Shown here: piece after piece, positions 8,060 through 14,819 of the stretch
Layout of the letters: each line of letters starts with the position of its first letter
Numbering within the stretch: the first letter of the stretch is position 1
Origin: CAZHGD01 sp964531735
Lineage (GTDB): Bacteria; Armatimonadota; UBA10988
Assembly: GCA_964531735.1 (NCBI GenBank)
Contig: CAZHGD010000120.1
Location: 1 to 23,170 of the forward strand
Reading direction: 5' to 3'
DNA: 23,170 nt
Notes under the pieces: model-generated
The model's database searches: none
The model's input: the letters and a program-made list of their open reading frames with translations, nothing else
What the model was told of the DNA's origin: nothing
Program-made: the position numbers and the translations under genes

Positions 8060-9132
8060 CACGCCTCTCCTGGCAGGGCCTCGCGCAGCCAGTCGAGCAG
8101 CGACGCGAAGTTGCCGTCGCTGTGGTCGCGCTGGGTCGACACCCGCCGGCGGTGGCCCGGCTCGCCGTAGGCGTCGTTGAGGTGCTGCTGGTAGAGGACG
8201 AGGGCCTCGATGGACCGGCCCAGGTAGGAGCCACCGCCGTTGCGGCGGACCGGCGCCTCGAAGGCGTTGGCCAGCGACCGCGGCAGCCGGTCGTTCAGCA
8301 CCACCTCGACATAGTCGGGCGGGTTCTGCGCGGCCGAGGAGTTCTGCCGGCCGGTGGGCACGGCCTCCACCGCCGCCTGGACGAACCCGACGATGGCCCG
8401 GTCGGCCAACGCGGTGTCACCGTTGAGGTTGGCCACCAGTTGCGCCCGGTCGATCACGGCGTAGCGGTAGAACGTCGCGCTCTGGAACTCGCTGGTGCCC
8501 ATCATGCCGGCGCCCGGGTCGGCGTCCGGCTGCAGGTCGTCCACCGCCGTGAAGAAGTCGCTCTCGACGCCCACCTCGTGCGTGGACAGCGCGTGGGCCA
8601 CCTGGCAGGCGGCGTCCACGTTCATGTGCTCCAAGTCGGTCATCATGCGGCCGAACAGGGCGATGTCGGTGGCCTGGGTGCGGCTGGACAGCGACTTCGC
8701 CGCCCGGTCGAAGGCCGCGGCTTTCGGCTTGTCGCCGCCCAGGTCGTCCCAGTCGGCCTCCACCGCGTCGGCCAGCGCGGCCATCTCCTCGGGGGCCAGG
8801 TAGAGCCCGATCATGGTGCGGAGGAGGCCGTCGCGGTCCTCGGTCTTGAGCTTGACCGCCTCCAGCGCCTTGCGGCTGCGCGCCTCGGCCTCGGCCCGGT
8901 CGCGGCCGCGCCGCTCCAGCTCCTCGGCCAGTCCGGCCAGGCGGCGGGTGCGCTTGCCGGTGGGCAACTTCAGCGCCTCGTCCATCAGCGTCCGCATCGA
9001 CCGCTTGAGACACTGACTGGACACGCGCGCCCGGCGCACGCCGCCGAACAGGCAGCCCTTCGGCGTGTTGGTCTCGTCGCGGTTGAGGCACGACGGCGCA
9101 AAGCTCTGCAGAATGTGGATCTCGATCTTCAT
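8059..9132 (-). CDS. cas7e: Cascade backbone subunit Cas7e (CasC/Cse4)
   Basis: 357 residues. The ATG at 9132 has AGGAG 8 nt upstream; the GTG at 9141 would have its ribosome site too close. Six copies of Cas7e line the crRNA in E. coli Cascade and kink it at every sixth base. The family signature near the N-terminus is clear: IEIHILQSFAPSCLNRDETN, then KGCLFGGVRRARVSSQCLKR, matching E. coli CasC. Further typical stretches are ALSTHEVGVESDFFTAVDDL and GAGMMGTSEFQSATFYRYAV. Five bases separate it from cse2, and its stop overlaps the cas5e start by one base. Confidence 0.96.
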   Translation of the reverse strand: MKIEIHILQSFAPSCLNRDETNTPKGCLFGGVRRARVSSQCLKRSMRTLMDEALKLPTGKRTRRLAGLAEELERRGRDRAEAEARSRKALEAVKLKTEDRDGLLRTMIGLYLAPEEMAALADAVEADWDDLGGDKPKAAAFDRAAKSLSSRTQATDIALFGRMMTDLEHMNVDAACQVAHALSTHEVGVESDFFTAVDDLQPDADPGAGMMGTSEFQSATFYRYAVIDRAQLVANLNGDTALADRAIVGFVQAAVEAVPTGRQNSSAAQNPPDYVEVVLNDRLPRSLANAFEAPVRRNGGGSYLGRSIEALVLYQQHLNDAYGEPGHRRRVSTQRDHSDGNFASLLDWLREALPGEA

Positions 9133-9137
9133 GTCTA

Positions 9138-9737
9138 TCACTCCTGTTCAGTGCTCTCGTCAGCCGGCGCTCCGCCCTCGGGCTTCGGCGCGGTCCAGAA
9201 GGCGCGCGCCCAGTCGATCTGCACCCGCCGGTCGGCGTCAGCCCACGCCAGCAGGTCGTGGGCCAACTGGAACCAATTGATGGGCACGGGTCCGCCAGGC
9301 TTGGCGCCGGCCTTGGCCAGGCGCACGGCCGTCAGCAGGTAGTCGCCCAGGCGCTCCTGCGGCGCGTTGAGCAACGCGGTGAAGCGCTTCTCGGCGCTCG
9401 GGTTGTCGCGCAGCCGCCGCATCGTCGCGCCCAGGTTGCGCGGCGCCCCCAGCGCGCCGTCCCACGGGTGCTCGGCGAACAGCGTCGCCACCAGGTGCAG
9501 CGTCTGGCACTGCTGGGCCCAGTCGGCCTCATCGGCCTCAGCCCCCTTGTCCGGCAGGTAGGGCACCACATAGGGCATGGCCTCCACCACTTGCCCGAGC
9601 GGCTTGCCCGCCGCCCGCCGGAGCTGGGCGAACGCGGCCCGAGCCTCCGACTGCTTCTGCGCGTTGGCGCCATCGCGGTCCTTGGTCAGGCGCACCAACT
9701 GGCCAACCAGCTTGTTGGCCGCGTCATCAGCTTTCAA
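9138..9737 (-). CDS. cse2: Cascade small subunit Cse2 (CasB)
   Basis: 199 residues, predicted mostly helical. Cse2 forms a dimer along the belly of Cascade and stabilises the R-loop. The start is a TTG at 9737, placed right behind a near-perfect AAGGAGGTGA site; no ATG or GTG is available in frame nearby. The start lies inside the end of cse1 (11-bp overlap). Family-like features are the basic N-terminal helix, RRAAGKPLGQVVEAMPYVVPYL, and the later GATMRRLRDNPSAEKRFTALL (a pattern shared with Cse2 proteins, where RFxxLL precedes the second helical bundle) and the closing INWFQLAHDLLAW. The C-terminal ~20 residues are acidic and low in complexity. Confidence 0.93.
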   Translation of the reverse strand: MKADDAANKLVGQLVRLTKDRDGANAQKQSEARAAFAQLRRAAGKPLGQVVEAMPYVVPYLPDKGAEADEADWAQQCQTLHLVATLFAEHPWDGALGAPRNLGATMRRLRDNPSAEKRFTALLNAPQERLGDYLLTAVRLAKAGAKPGGPVPINWFQLAHDLLAWADADRRVQIDWARAFWTAPKPEGGAPADESTEQE

Positions 9738-11301
9738 CGGTCACCTCCTTTCGCGCCTCACGAAGCTCCCAAGTCCGACCGACCAGCATCGACCGCGCCA
9801 CGACCTGCGCCTTGAGCGCCCGGGCGTCGTGGCCGAGGTGGGTCACCGCCTGCTCCAGAGCCTGGTCGGCGGCGTCCACCAGCGCCCCCTGCCAGCGGCG
9901 CACGGCGGCCGACCGGTCGACGCCCAGGTCGCGTACCAGCGACCGGTACGGGGCGTCCAGCAGCGACCAGTAGACCGGCCGCGCGTGCCAGCCGTCGGCC
10001 AGGCGGCCGGCCGCCTTGCGGTCGGGCTGCTGCTCACTGGCCTCGTCGGGCTGCAGCAGGCGGCAGGCCATGAGGAACAGCGCGCCGCGCAGCACCTGGC
10101 CAACGGACTCGGCCTGGGCCACCGCCGCCTCAAGTTGCCCCACCGCCTGCTCGTCGCGCAACAGCGCGGCCGGCACCGGCAGCTCCTCGAGCCGCCAGAG
10201 CACGACCTTGGACTGATCGAAGTCCAGCCCGGCCACGATGGCTTCCCAGGCCACCGGTGGTTCGTCCAACTCGACCAGCAGCTCGGCCGCGGCCTGGAGC
10301 ACGAACGGCCGCGGCACCTCAGCCACCTGTTTGGTGCCCGCCGCACTGCTCATGCCGAACAGCACGGCGCTGTCGCGCCACAGGCTGCGGTCGGCGTTGA
10401 CCCGTAAGGGCCGGCTGCCGCCCTCGGCCGGGCGCAGCGGGTGGAACGGATCGCGCACCGGCAGGTCGGTGGGCAAGGCACAGCCCTGCGCCACGTACGC
10501 CTGTCGCACCACCGTCTGGCCGTCTTGCTCCGCGGGCAGCAGGCGAATGCACCGGCTGGGCCAGGTGAGATAGTCCAGGTAGCCGTCGGGCACGCGCCGT
10601 TGCGGCCGGCCGAACCCGTCGCGCCGCCAGAGCGGCTGGCCCGGCTCGTCGAGCGGTGCCTGGCGGCGGTTGGCCGGCACCAGGTTGAGCACCAACGTCT
10701 GGAACAGGCTGTCGCCCACCAGGAACAGGTTGGCGCCGACCGCGGCCGGGGCATGGCAAGCGTATGGGTGCTTGCCCCACTTGGCGCTGGTCGGTCCCTG
10801 TCCGCCGCCGAGGCCGTAGACCTGGTTGGCCACCAACCACCGCGCCGCCACGTCCGGCGTTACTGCCACCGGCCGCGCGTCGATGGTGTGGTCGAACAGG
10901 GTCGGGTTGTTGCCGCTGGCCACCTGCGGGGCCAGACGGCCGACCGGGTCGGCGGAGTCCAGCGCAAAGCCGGCATCCTGCCAGAACGGATGGGCCGGGC
11001 TGAACAGGTCGAACCGGTCGGCCCAGCGGCTTAGGTAGTCGTTCAGCGCCGCCTGGTCGAAGCGGCCGGCCGACCACCACCGCGCCCGCTGGCGGTTGCC
11101 CGCCGGACCGTCGAGCGCGTCGTGCAGCACGGCCAGCAGCAACCGCAGCAGGCCGCCCGTGATCAGTGGCGACGGGTCGCGCAGACCGCGCAGCTCGCCG
11201 CACCGCGACAACACCTCCGCCAAGCCCAGACTCACCGGCCGACCAGCCAGGTCGGAACACGGGAGCCAAGGCTCGGTGAGGAGGTCGAAGCGATCGTCCA
11301 A
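9727..11301 (-). CDS. cse1: Cascade large subunit Cse1 (CasA, Cas8e)
   Basis: 524 residues (E. coli 502). Cse1 recognises the PAM and recruits Cas3. A TTG at 11301 was chosen: AGGAGGTG ends 5 nt upstream, and the conserved N-terminus starts at once (LDDRFDLLTEPWLPC, as in the usual NLLxxxWIPV opening of the family). The longer in-frame ORF from 11382 lacks a ribosome site. Typical regions: RWADRFDLFSPAHPFWQ (compare E. coli DMFYLNHAEHPFMQ), GNNPTLFDHT, LVANQVYGLGGGQG and a C-terminal four-helix region ending near the stop. It is the first Cascade gene after orf73; once the assembly gap is closed the space between them is about 83 bp. Confidence 0.95.
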   Translation of the reverse strand: MDDRFDLLTEPWLPCSDLAGRPVSLGLAEVLSRCGELRGLRDPSPLITGGLLRLLLAVLHDALDGPAGNRQRARWWSAGRFDQAALNDYLSRWADRFDLFSPAHPFWQDAGFALDSADPVGRLAPQVASGNNPTLFDHTIDARPVAVTPDVAARWLVANQVYGLGGGQGPTSAKWGKHPYACHAPAAVGANLFLVGDSLFQTLVLNLVPANRRQAPLDEPGQPLWRRDGFGRPQRRVPDGYLDYLTWPSRCIRLLPAEQDGQTVVRQAYVAQGCALPTDLPVRDPFHPLRPAEGGSRPLRVNADRSLWRDSAVLFGMSSAAGTKQVAEVPRPFVLQAAAELLVELDEPPVAWEAIVAGLDFDQSKVVLWRLEELPVPAALLRDEQAVGQLEAAVAQAESVGQVLRGALFLMACRLLQPDEASEQQPDRKAAGRLADGWHARPVYWSLLDAPYRSLVRDLGVDRSAAVRRWQGALVDAADQALEQAVTHLGHDARALKAQVVARSMLVGRTWELREARKEVTVES

Positions 11302-11370
11302 TACGCACCTCCTTCGCACCCAGGGTCCGTTCACGTCCGGATGACACGGTCGCGCTGCGCGGGGTGGGGA

Positions 11371-11580
11371 CGCGCCGGCCACCGCTACGCCGCCACCCGC
11401 TGCCGCTCTGCTGCGCGCAGCCGGGNNNNNNNNNNNNNNNNNNNNNNNNNNNNNNNNNNNNNNNNNNNNNNNNNNNNNNNNNNNNNNNNNNNNNNNNNNN
11501 NNNNNNNNNNNNNNNNNNNNNNNNNCGCGCCGGCCACCGCTACGCCGCCACCCGCTGCCGCTCTGCTGCGCGCAGCCGGG
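11371..11580. other. Scaffold gap (100 N at 11426-11525) flanked by identical 55-bp ends
   Basis: Bases 11371-11425 and 11526-11580 are identical, 55 bp, with exactly 100 N between. This is what results when two contigs that overlap by one 55-base assembly k-mer are scaffolded without merging. Collapsing removes 155 bp and leaves orf73 intact, because its stop lies inside the shared 55 bp. Confidence 0.9.
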
Positions 11581-11761
11581 CCGCCACGCGCAGGATGCTC
11601 GCCGCGCTCGGCAGGCACCGGTGAACGCTTACCAAGTCATAGGCCGCCTCAGGCTGCACCTGAAGCCATACGCCAACGACGATCTGGTTGTCGTCTGGCC
11701 ACACGTCCGGCTGTGCCGCAATGACGCGCTGCACCATCCGCGTGACACTCACATTGGTCAT
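11540..11761 (-). CDS. Unknown 73-aa protein at the head of the Cascade operon (orf73)
   Basis: 73 residues from ATG 11761 (GGGAGAG 4 nt upstream) to TAG at 11540-11542. The product begins MTNVSVTRMVQRVIAAQPDV, continues WPDDNQIVVGVWLQVQPEA, and ends in a basic LPSAASILRVAARLRAAERQR helix. I do not recognise a Cas family. The arrangement of an acidic DDN, a hydrophobic VW strand and a C-terminal 'psaxSIxRxxRxLR' helix resembles small phage-type proteins of unknown function; this is a weak impression. It is co-directional with cse1 and reads from the promoter at 11829-11821, and its 5' leader is the predicted target of the crRNA-like RNA. It may be a regulator, a Cascade-repressed toxin, or a non-essential leader ORF. 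Its translation quality (strong ribosome site, own promoter) supports a real gene. Confidence 0.65.
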   Translation of the reverse strand: MTNVSVTRMVQRVIAAQPDVWPDDNQIVVGVWLQVQPEAAYDLVSVHRCLPSAASILRVAARLRAAERQRVAA

Positions 11762-11778
11762 TGATCTCTCCCGTGAAC

Positions 11779-11811
11779 ACTGGTAGTGTACCTGGAAACC
11801 CGTAACCGTCC
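11779..11811 (+). promoter_or_regulatory. Predicted protospacer-like target of the crRNA-like RNA
   Basis: Read on the plus strand, this site matches the guide segment at 11930-11962 at 18 of the first 23 positions (1-5, 8, 10-17, 19, 21-23). Mismatches are at 6, 7, 9, 18 and 20; positions 6 and 18 are among those that Cascade flips out and does not read. The three bases before it are AAC, a candidate PAM. It covers the expected first ~35 transcribed bases of the orf73-Cascade operon. Confidence 0.6.
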
Positions 11812-11820
11812 CACAACCAG

Positions 11821-11829
11821 AGCATAGCA
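11821..11829 (-). promoter_or_regulatory. Extended -10 promoter for orf73 and the Cascade operon
   Basis: On the minus strand these bases read TGCTATGCT, identical to the element before the gene at 488. The transcript would begin near 11814, giving a leader of about 52 nt before the orf73 ATG. No convincing -35 box. An alternative weaker -10 (TACACT) lies at 11790-11785. Confidence 0.5.
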
Positions 11830-11887
11830 CAACGTCGCCTACGATCGGGAGAAGCTGACGAGACAATCGGTCATGACTCGCCGCACG

Positions 11888-11896
11888 TGGTACGAT
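11888..11896 (+). promoter_or_regulatory. Extended -10 promoter for the crRNA-like RNA
   Basis: TGGTACGAT is a TGn-extended -10 (hexamer 11891-11896). Transcription would start near 11903, that is, within the first three bases of the repeat-like element. It diverges from the operon promoter about 60 bp away. Confidence 0.45.
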
Positions 11897-11900
11897 CCGA

Positions 11901-11990
11901 GTGTTCCCTTCGCCTGAAGGGGTGGCCCGACTGGGGGCGTACCTGGCATCCCCCCATGGGCAGCGGTCCTCACACACGTGGGGTCGTCAC
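11901..11990 (+). ncRNA. Candidate crRNA-like RNA: degenerate repeat - single guide - degenerate repeat
   Basis: Element 1 (11901-11928) matches the sense array repeat at 19 of 28 positions without gaps. It keeps the 21-nt stem part (CCCTTC/GAAGGG) and the 8-nt handle GTGGCCCG, 7 of 8 identical to GTGGACCG. Two stem pairs differ from the array repeat on both strands (C-G to T-A and A-T to T-A), so pairing is preserved by compensatory change. Element 2 (11963-11990) also matches 19 of 28, mainly in its first 21 bases, and keeps a six-pair stem with one G-U. The two starts are 62 bp apart; the array period is 61. The enclosed guide matches the operon leader at 11779-11811. This is the layout of CreA-type or Cas-regulating RNAs, which use Cascade for repression. 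Expression and processing are inferred. Confidence 0.65.
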
Positions 11991-11993
11991 ACG

Positions 11994-12021
11994 GGTCCGC
12001 TGGCCACCGCGCCGGCGGACC
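11994..12021. terminator. 10-bp stem-loop between the crRNA-like RNA and cas3
   Basis: GGTCCGCTGG (11994-12003) pairs with CCGGCGGACC (12012-12021) with one G-T wobble and an 8-nt loop. It abuts the cas3 stop on the minus strand and follows the crRNA-like RNA on the plus strand, so it could end both. No strong T-run follows on either side, although CTCACTCTCT follows on the plus strand. Confidence 0.4.
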
Positions 12022-14604
12022 TCACTCTCTGGTCACCACACCCACCTCCTGGTCCAGCCGCAGATACAGCCGTCCCGCCCGGGCCTCGCCGGCCGTCAGC
12101 ACCAGCAGGCGGTAGTGCTGCAGTACGCCCGACTGCTGCCAGGCCGGCGGGACGGTCGCGTTCCGCAGGTGGGCCACCCAGCCGCGGTGCTGTAGCCGCA
12201 CTGAGTGCTTGACCAGGCGGCGTTCGTCCTCGCGCGACAGGCAGCCCGCGCGCGGCACCGGCGGGCCGCCGTCGCACAGGTAGACCAGCGCCGGGTCGGG
12301 ACCGGCGTCGGCCAGGACCACGGTGACGGTCGGCTCACCCAGCCGTGTCACCGCGCGCTGGTAGCCGTCCGCGTGCTCCGGGTCGTCCGGGAGCAGCTCC
12401 TGCGGCAGGAACGGCGCCTCGTCGAATTGTGGCCCGTGCCAGGCGCTCTGCCGGGCGAACACGTCGTGCTTGCGGCTGTGCTCAGCCGCCTCGGCCTGCC
12501 AGCGCTCGGCCGCCTCGGACAGCTCAGGCGGCGTGTCGACCGCCGTGTCGCCGTAGACCTGGTCGACCCACTGCTCGATCTGCACCGCTTCGGTGAGCAC
12601 CAGGCGACTGCCCAGCACCTGGCGGGTCCGCCACAGCAGCCACGGCTCGTAGATCCGGCCGCTGACTCCGAACGAAGGCGAGTCGGCCACCGCGAGCGAA
12701 TCCGTCCACAGCAAGCGTGGCGCCGCCACCGCGGCCGGGCGGCCGTCACGCGGATGGCGGTGCAGACGACCGGACCGCTGGAGCAGCAGGTCGATGGGCG
12801 CCAGGTCGGTCAGCATGAGGTCGAAGTCGAGGTCGAGGCTCTGCTCCACCACCTGGGTGGCCACCAGGACGGCCCGCTGCGGCCGCTGGCCGTGGCGCGA
12901 GAAGCAGCCCAGCACCATCTCCTGGCGGTCGAGCCGGCACCGCACCGGGAACCGCGCGTGGAAGCAGTCCACCTCAGCGTCGTCGAAGCGCGGATCGGCG
13001 CGGAGTCGGCCGTAGGCGTCCTGGCAGTCTGCCACGGTGTTGCGAAGCCACACCGCGCAGCCGCCGCCGCTCAGCGCCTCGGCCAGCTCGTCGAGCGGCT
13101 CGCGGTCGAGGCGCTCGATGGCCACGGTCGGTCGCCCGGGCGGTGGCACGGCATGCACTGAGGCACCGCTTTGCCGGGCCACCGAGACCCGCGGATAGGC
13201 GGCCGACTCGGTGACGACTCCGGGACCGTAAGCGCGGAGCAGGACCTGCCGCTTGGCCGCCGGCAGTGTCGCCGACAGCAGGATGACGCTGCAACCCAGC
13301 GCGGCCAGCCACTCCACCAGCCGGTTGAGCAGCGTAGTGGTGTAGGCGTCGTAGGCGTGGACCTCGTCGAGGATGACCACCTTGCCCGCCAGGCCGAACA
13401 GGCGCACGAAGAAGTGCCTGGTCTGGAGCACCGCGCACAGCGCCTGATCGATGGTGCCGACGGCAAACGGCGACAGCAGCCCGCGCCGGCCGCCGCGGAA
13501 CCAGCTCCGCGCGACCACCGTGGCCTCCGGCTCGCCACCGTTGACGTCGCGGGGCTCCGGTGGCGTGGTGCCGCTGGCCACGGCCTCGTAGGTGTCGTCG
13601 AACGCGGCGTGGCCGTGCAGCAGATGCGCATCGACGGCCTGACCGGCGAAGCGGCGCCGCAGGTAGTCGGTGACCACGCGCTGGTACATCTGGCTGCTGG
13701 TGGCCTGCGTCGGCAGCGCCACGTACAGACCGGTATGCCCGACCTGCCGCAGCAAGGCGTCGGCCAGGTACAGCGCCGCCTCGGTCTTGCCCATGCCCAT
13801 GGGCGCCTCGATCAGGACGCACACTGGGCTGTCGAACCCGCCCGCCAGTTTGCAGACCACCTTCTGAAGCGAGTTGGGTCCGAACGCGAACAGGTCCTCG
13901 AACGCCACCGGGGCCGCGGGCAGGTGGAACGGTCGCCAGCCGATGCGGTCGAGGGCTGCCTCGGCAAGTTCGGCCGAACGGCGGTCGTAGTCGCGCGGCA
14001 CGGCCGCACCTACCGGCGGGAAGCAGGTCGAGTCCGAGCCGAGCCAGTCGGCCACGGCCACCAGGCCCGCCAGGACCGCCAGGGCAGGCGGTGACAACTC
14101 AGGCGGCGACAGCGCCTGGTCGGCATCGACACCGAAGCACCGCGCCAACTCCGCCTGCGCCGCGGTGCGGGCCGCCACCCAGGGCTCGCCGCCGATGTCG
14201 CCGCCGTGCGGGTCGGTCTGCTGGAACTGGCCGTGGTGGGCGGCCAGACCACGCACCAGCGCCCGGCGGCCGCGCGATGCGGTGCCTCGGGTCAGCAGGG
14301 CGCGGGCCAGGACGCGGCAGTGGTCGGTCTCGGCGAGGCCTTGGGCCGCCGGCAGACCGGCCTGGCACACGGCCGCCCACAGCTCCGGTGCCTTGGCCTG
14401 GAACCCCGGGCTGAGCTTGCCGAGATCGTGCATGGCGGCCCAGAAGCCGACGAGATCGGCCTCCGCAGGCAGCAGGCCGCGTGTCGCCGCCGCCGGCCAC
14501 CGCGCCACCATCGCCCGTGCCACCATCCCCACATCGATCAGATGGCACAGCGCCGGATGCACACCGCCGTGCGCCTTCCCCCACAGTAGCCCCAGCACAC
14601 CCAC
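12022..14604 (-). CDS. cas3: CRISPR-associated nuclease-helicase Cas3, type I-E
   Basis: 860 residues (E. coli 888). GTG start at 14604 with GGGAG 7 nt upstream. Cas3 is recruited by target-bound Cascade and unwinds and degrades the DNA. The N-terminal HD nuclease domain shows the WGK opening, H21, the H59-D60 pair in AAMHDLGKLSPGFQ, H123-H124 in AAHHGQFQ and D186 in VADWLGSD. The SF2 helicase follows: Walker A EAPMGMGKTEAAL (about 266-278), DEVH box at 413-416, SAT motif in LLSATLP (444-446), VVEQSLDLDFD (585-595) and QRSGRLHRH (609-617). A C-terminal domain completes it. It is separated from the Cascade genes by 260 bp that hold the regulatory RNA and promoter, so it is probably a separate transcription unit. 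Confidence 0.98.
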   Translation of the reverse strand: MGVLGLLWGKAHGGVHPALCHLIDVGMVARAMVARWPAAATRGLLPAEADLVGFWAAMHDLGKLSPGFQAKAPELWAAVCQAGLPAAQGLAETDHCRVLARALLTRGTASRGRRALVRGLAAHHGQFQQTDPHGGDIGGEPWVAARTAAQAELARCFGVDADQALSPPELSPPALAVLAGLVAVADWLGSDSTCFPPVGAAVPRDYDRRSAELAEAALDRIGWRPFHLPAAPVAFEDLFAFGPNSLQKVVCKLAGGFDSPVCVLIEAPMGMGKTEAALYLADALLRQVGHTGLYVALPTQATSSQMYQRVVTDYLRRRFAGQAVDAHLLHGHAAFDDTYEAVASGTTPPEPRDVNGGEPEATVVARSWFRGGRRGLLSPFAVGTIDQALCAVLQTRHFFVRLFGLAGKVVILDEVHAYDAYTTTLLNRLVEWLAALGCSVILLSATLPAAKRQVLLRAYGPGVVTESAAYPRVSVARQSGASVHAVPPPGRPTVAIERLDREPLDELAEALSGGGCAVWLRNTVADCQDAYGRLRADPRFDDAEVDCFHARFPVRCRLDRQEMVLGCFSRHGQRPQRAVLVATQVVEQSLDLDFDLMLTDLAPIDLLLQRSGRLHRHPRDGRPAAVAAPRLLWTDSLAVADSPSFGVSGRIYEPWLLWRTRQVLGSRLVLTEAVQIEQWVDQVYGDTAVDTPPELSEAAERWQAEAAEHSRKHDVFARQSAWHGPQFDEAPFLPQELLPDDPEHADGYQRAVTRLGEPTVTVVLADAGPDPALVYLCDGGPPVPRAGCLSREDERRLVKHSVRLQHRGWVAHLRNATVPPAWQQSGVLQHYRLLVLTAGEARAGRLYLRLDQEVGVVTRE

Positions 14605-14819
14605 TGTCGCACTCCCGACTCATCCTGGCCGATCGGTCGCGCGAGAGTCAAACTCAGCCGCCGATATGCGCCACGGTCAACGACCCGGAGTCAACGTACA
14701 GGACGTTGCGTCAATCAAGTTGCTTCCCGACCGTGCCATGCCACGCCCACCGCGCTGCGCCGCGGCCCGACAGGTGCCCGCGCCCGCGCGCCGAACAGGA
14801 CACCGCAGGAGCACCAGCG
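14605..14819. promoter_or_regulatory. Divergent control region between cas3 and the secreted glycosidase
   Basis: 215 bp without a gene. On the minus strand it has four TTGAC boxes (complements of GTCAA at 14647, 14676, 14690 and 14710). One of them (TTGACC, 14680-14675) could serve as a -35 for cas3, but no good -10 was found at 17 bp. For the plus-strand gene, AGGAG lies about 10 nt before the ATG. Confidence 0.3.

Noticed and set aside
8122..9342. 406-aa plus-strand ORF opposite cas7e and cse2
   Set aside because: Antisense shadow of recognised Cascade genes.
11302..11382. N-terminal extension of cse1 to the start at 11382
   Set aside because: The upstream residues show no family similarity and lack a ribosome site, whereas AGGAGGTG sits directly before the TTG at 11301.
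11785..11816. TTGTGG / TACACT as the main operon promoter on the minus strand
   Set aside because: The spacing of 20 bp is poor; the extended -10 TGCTATGCT at 11829-11821 is a better candidate.
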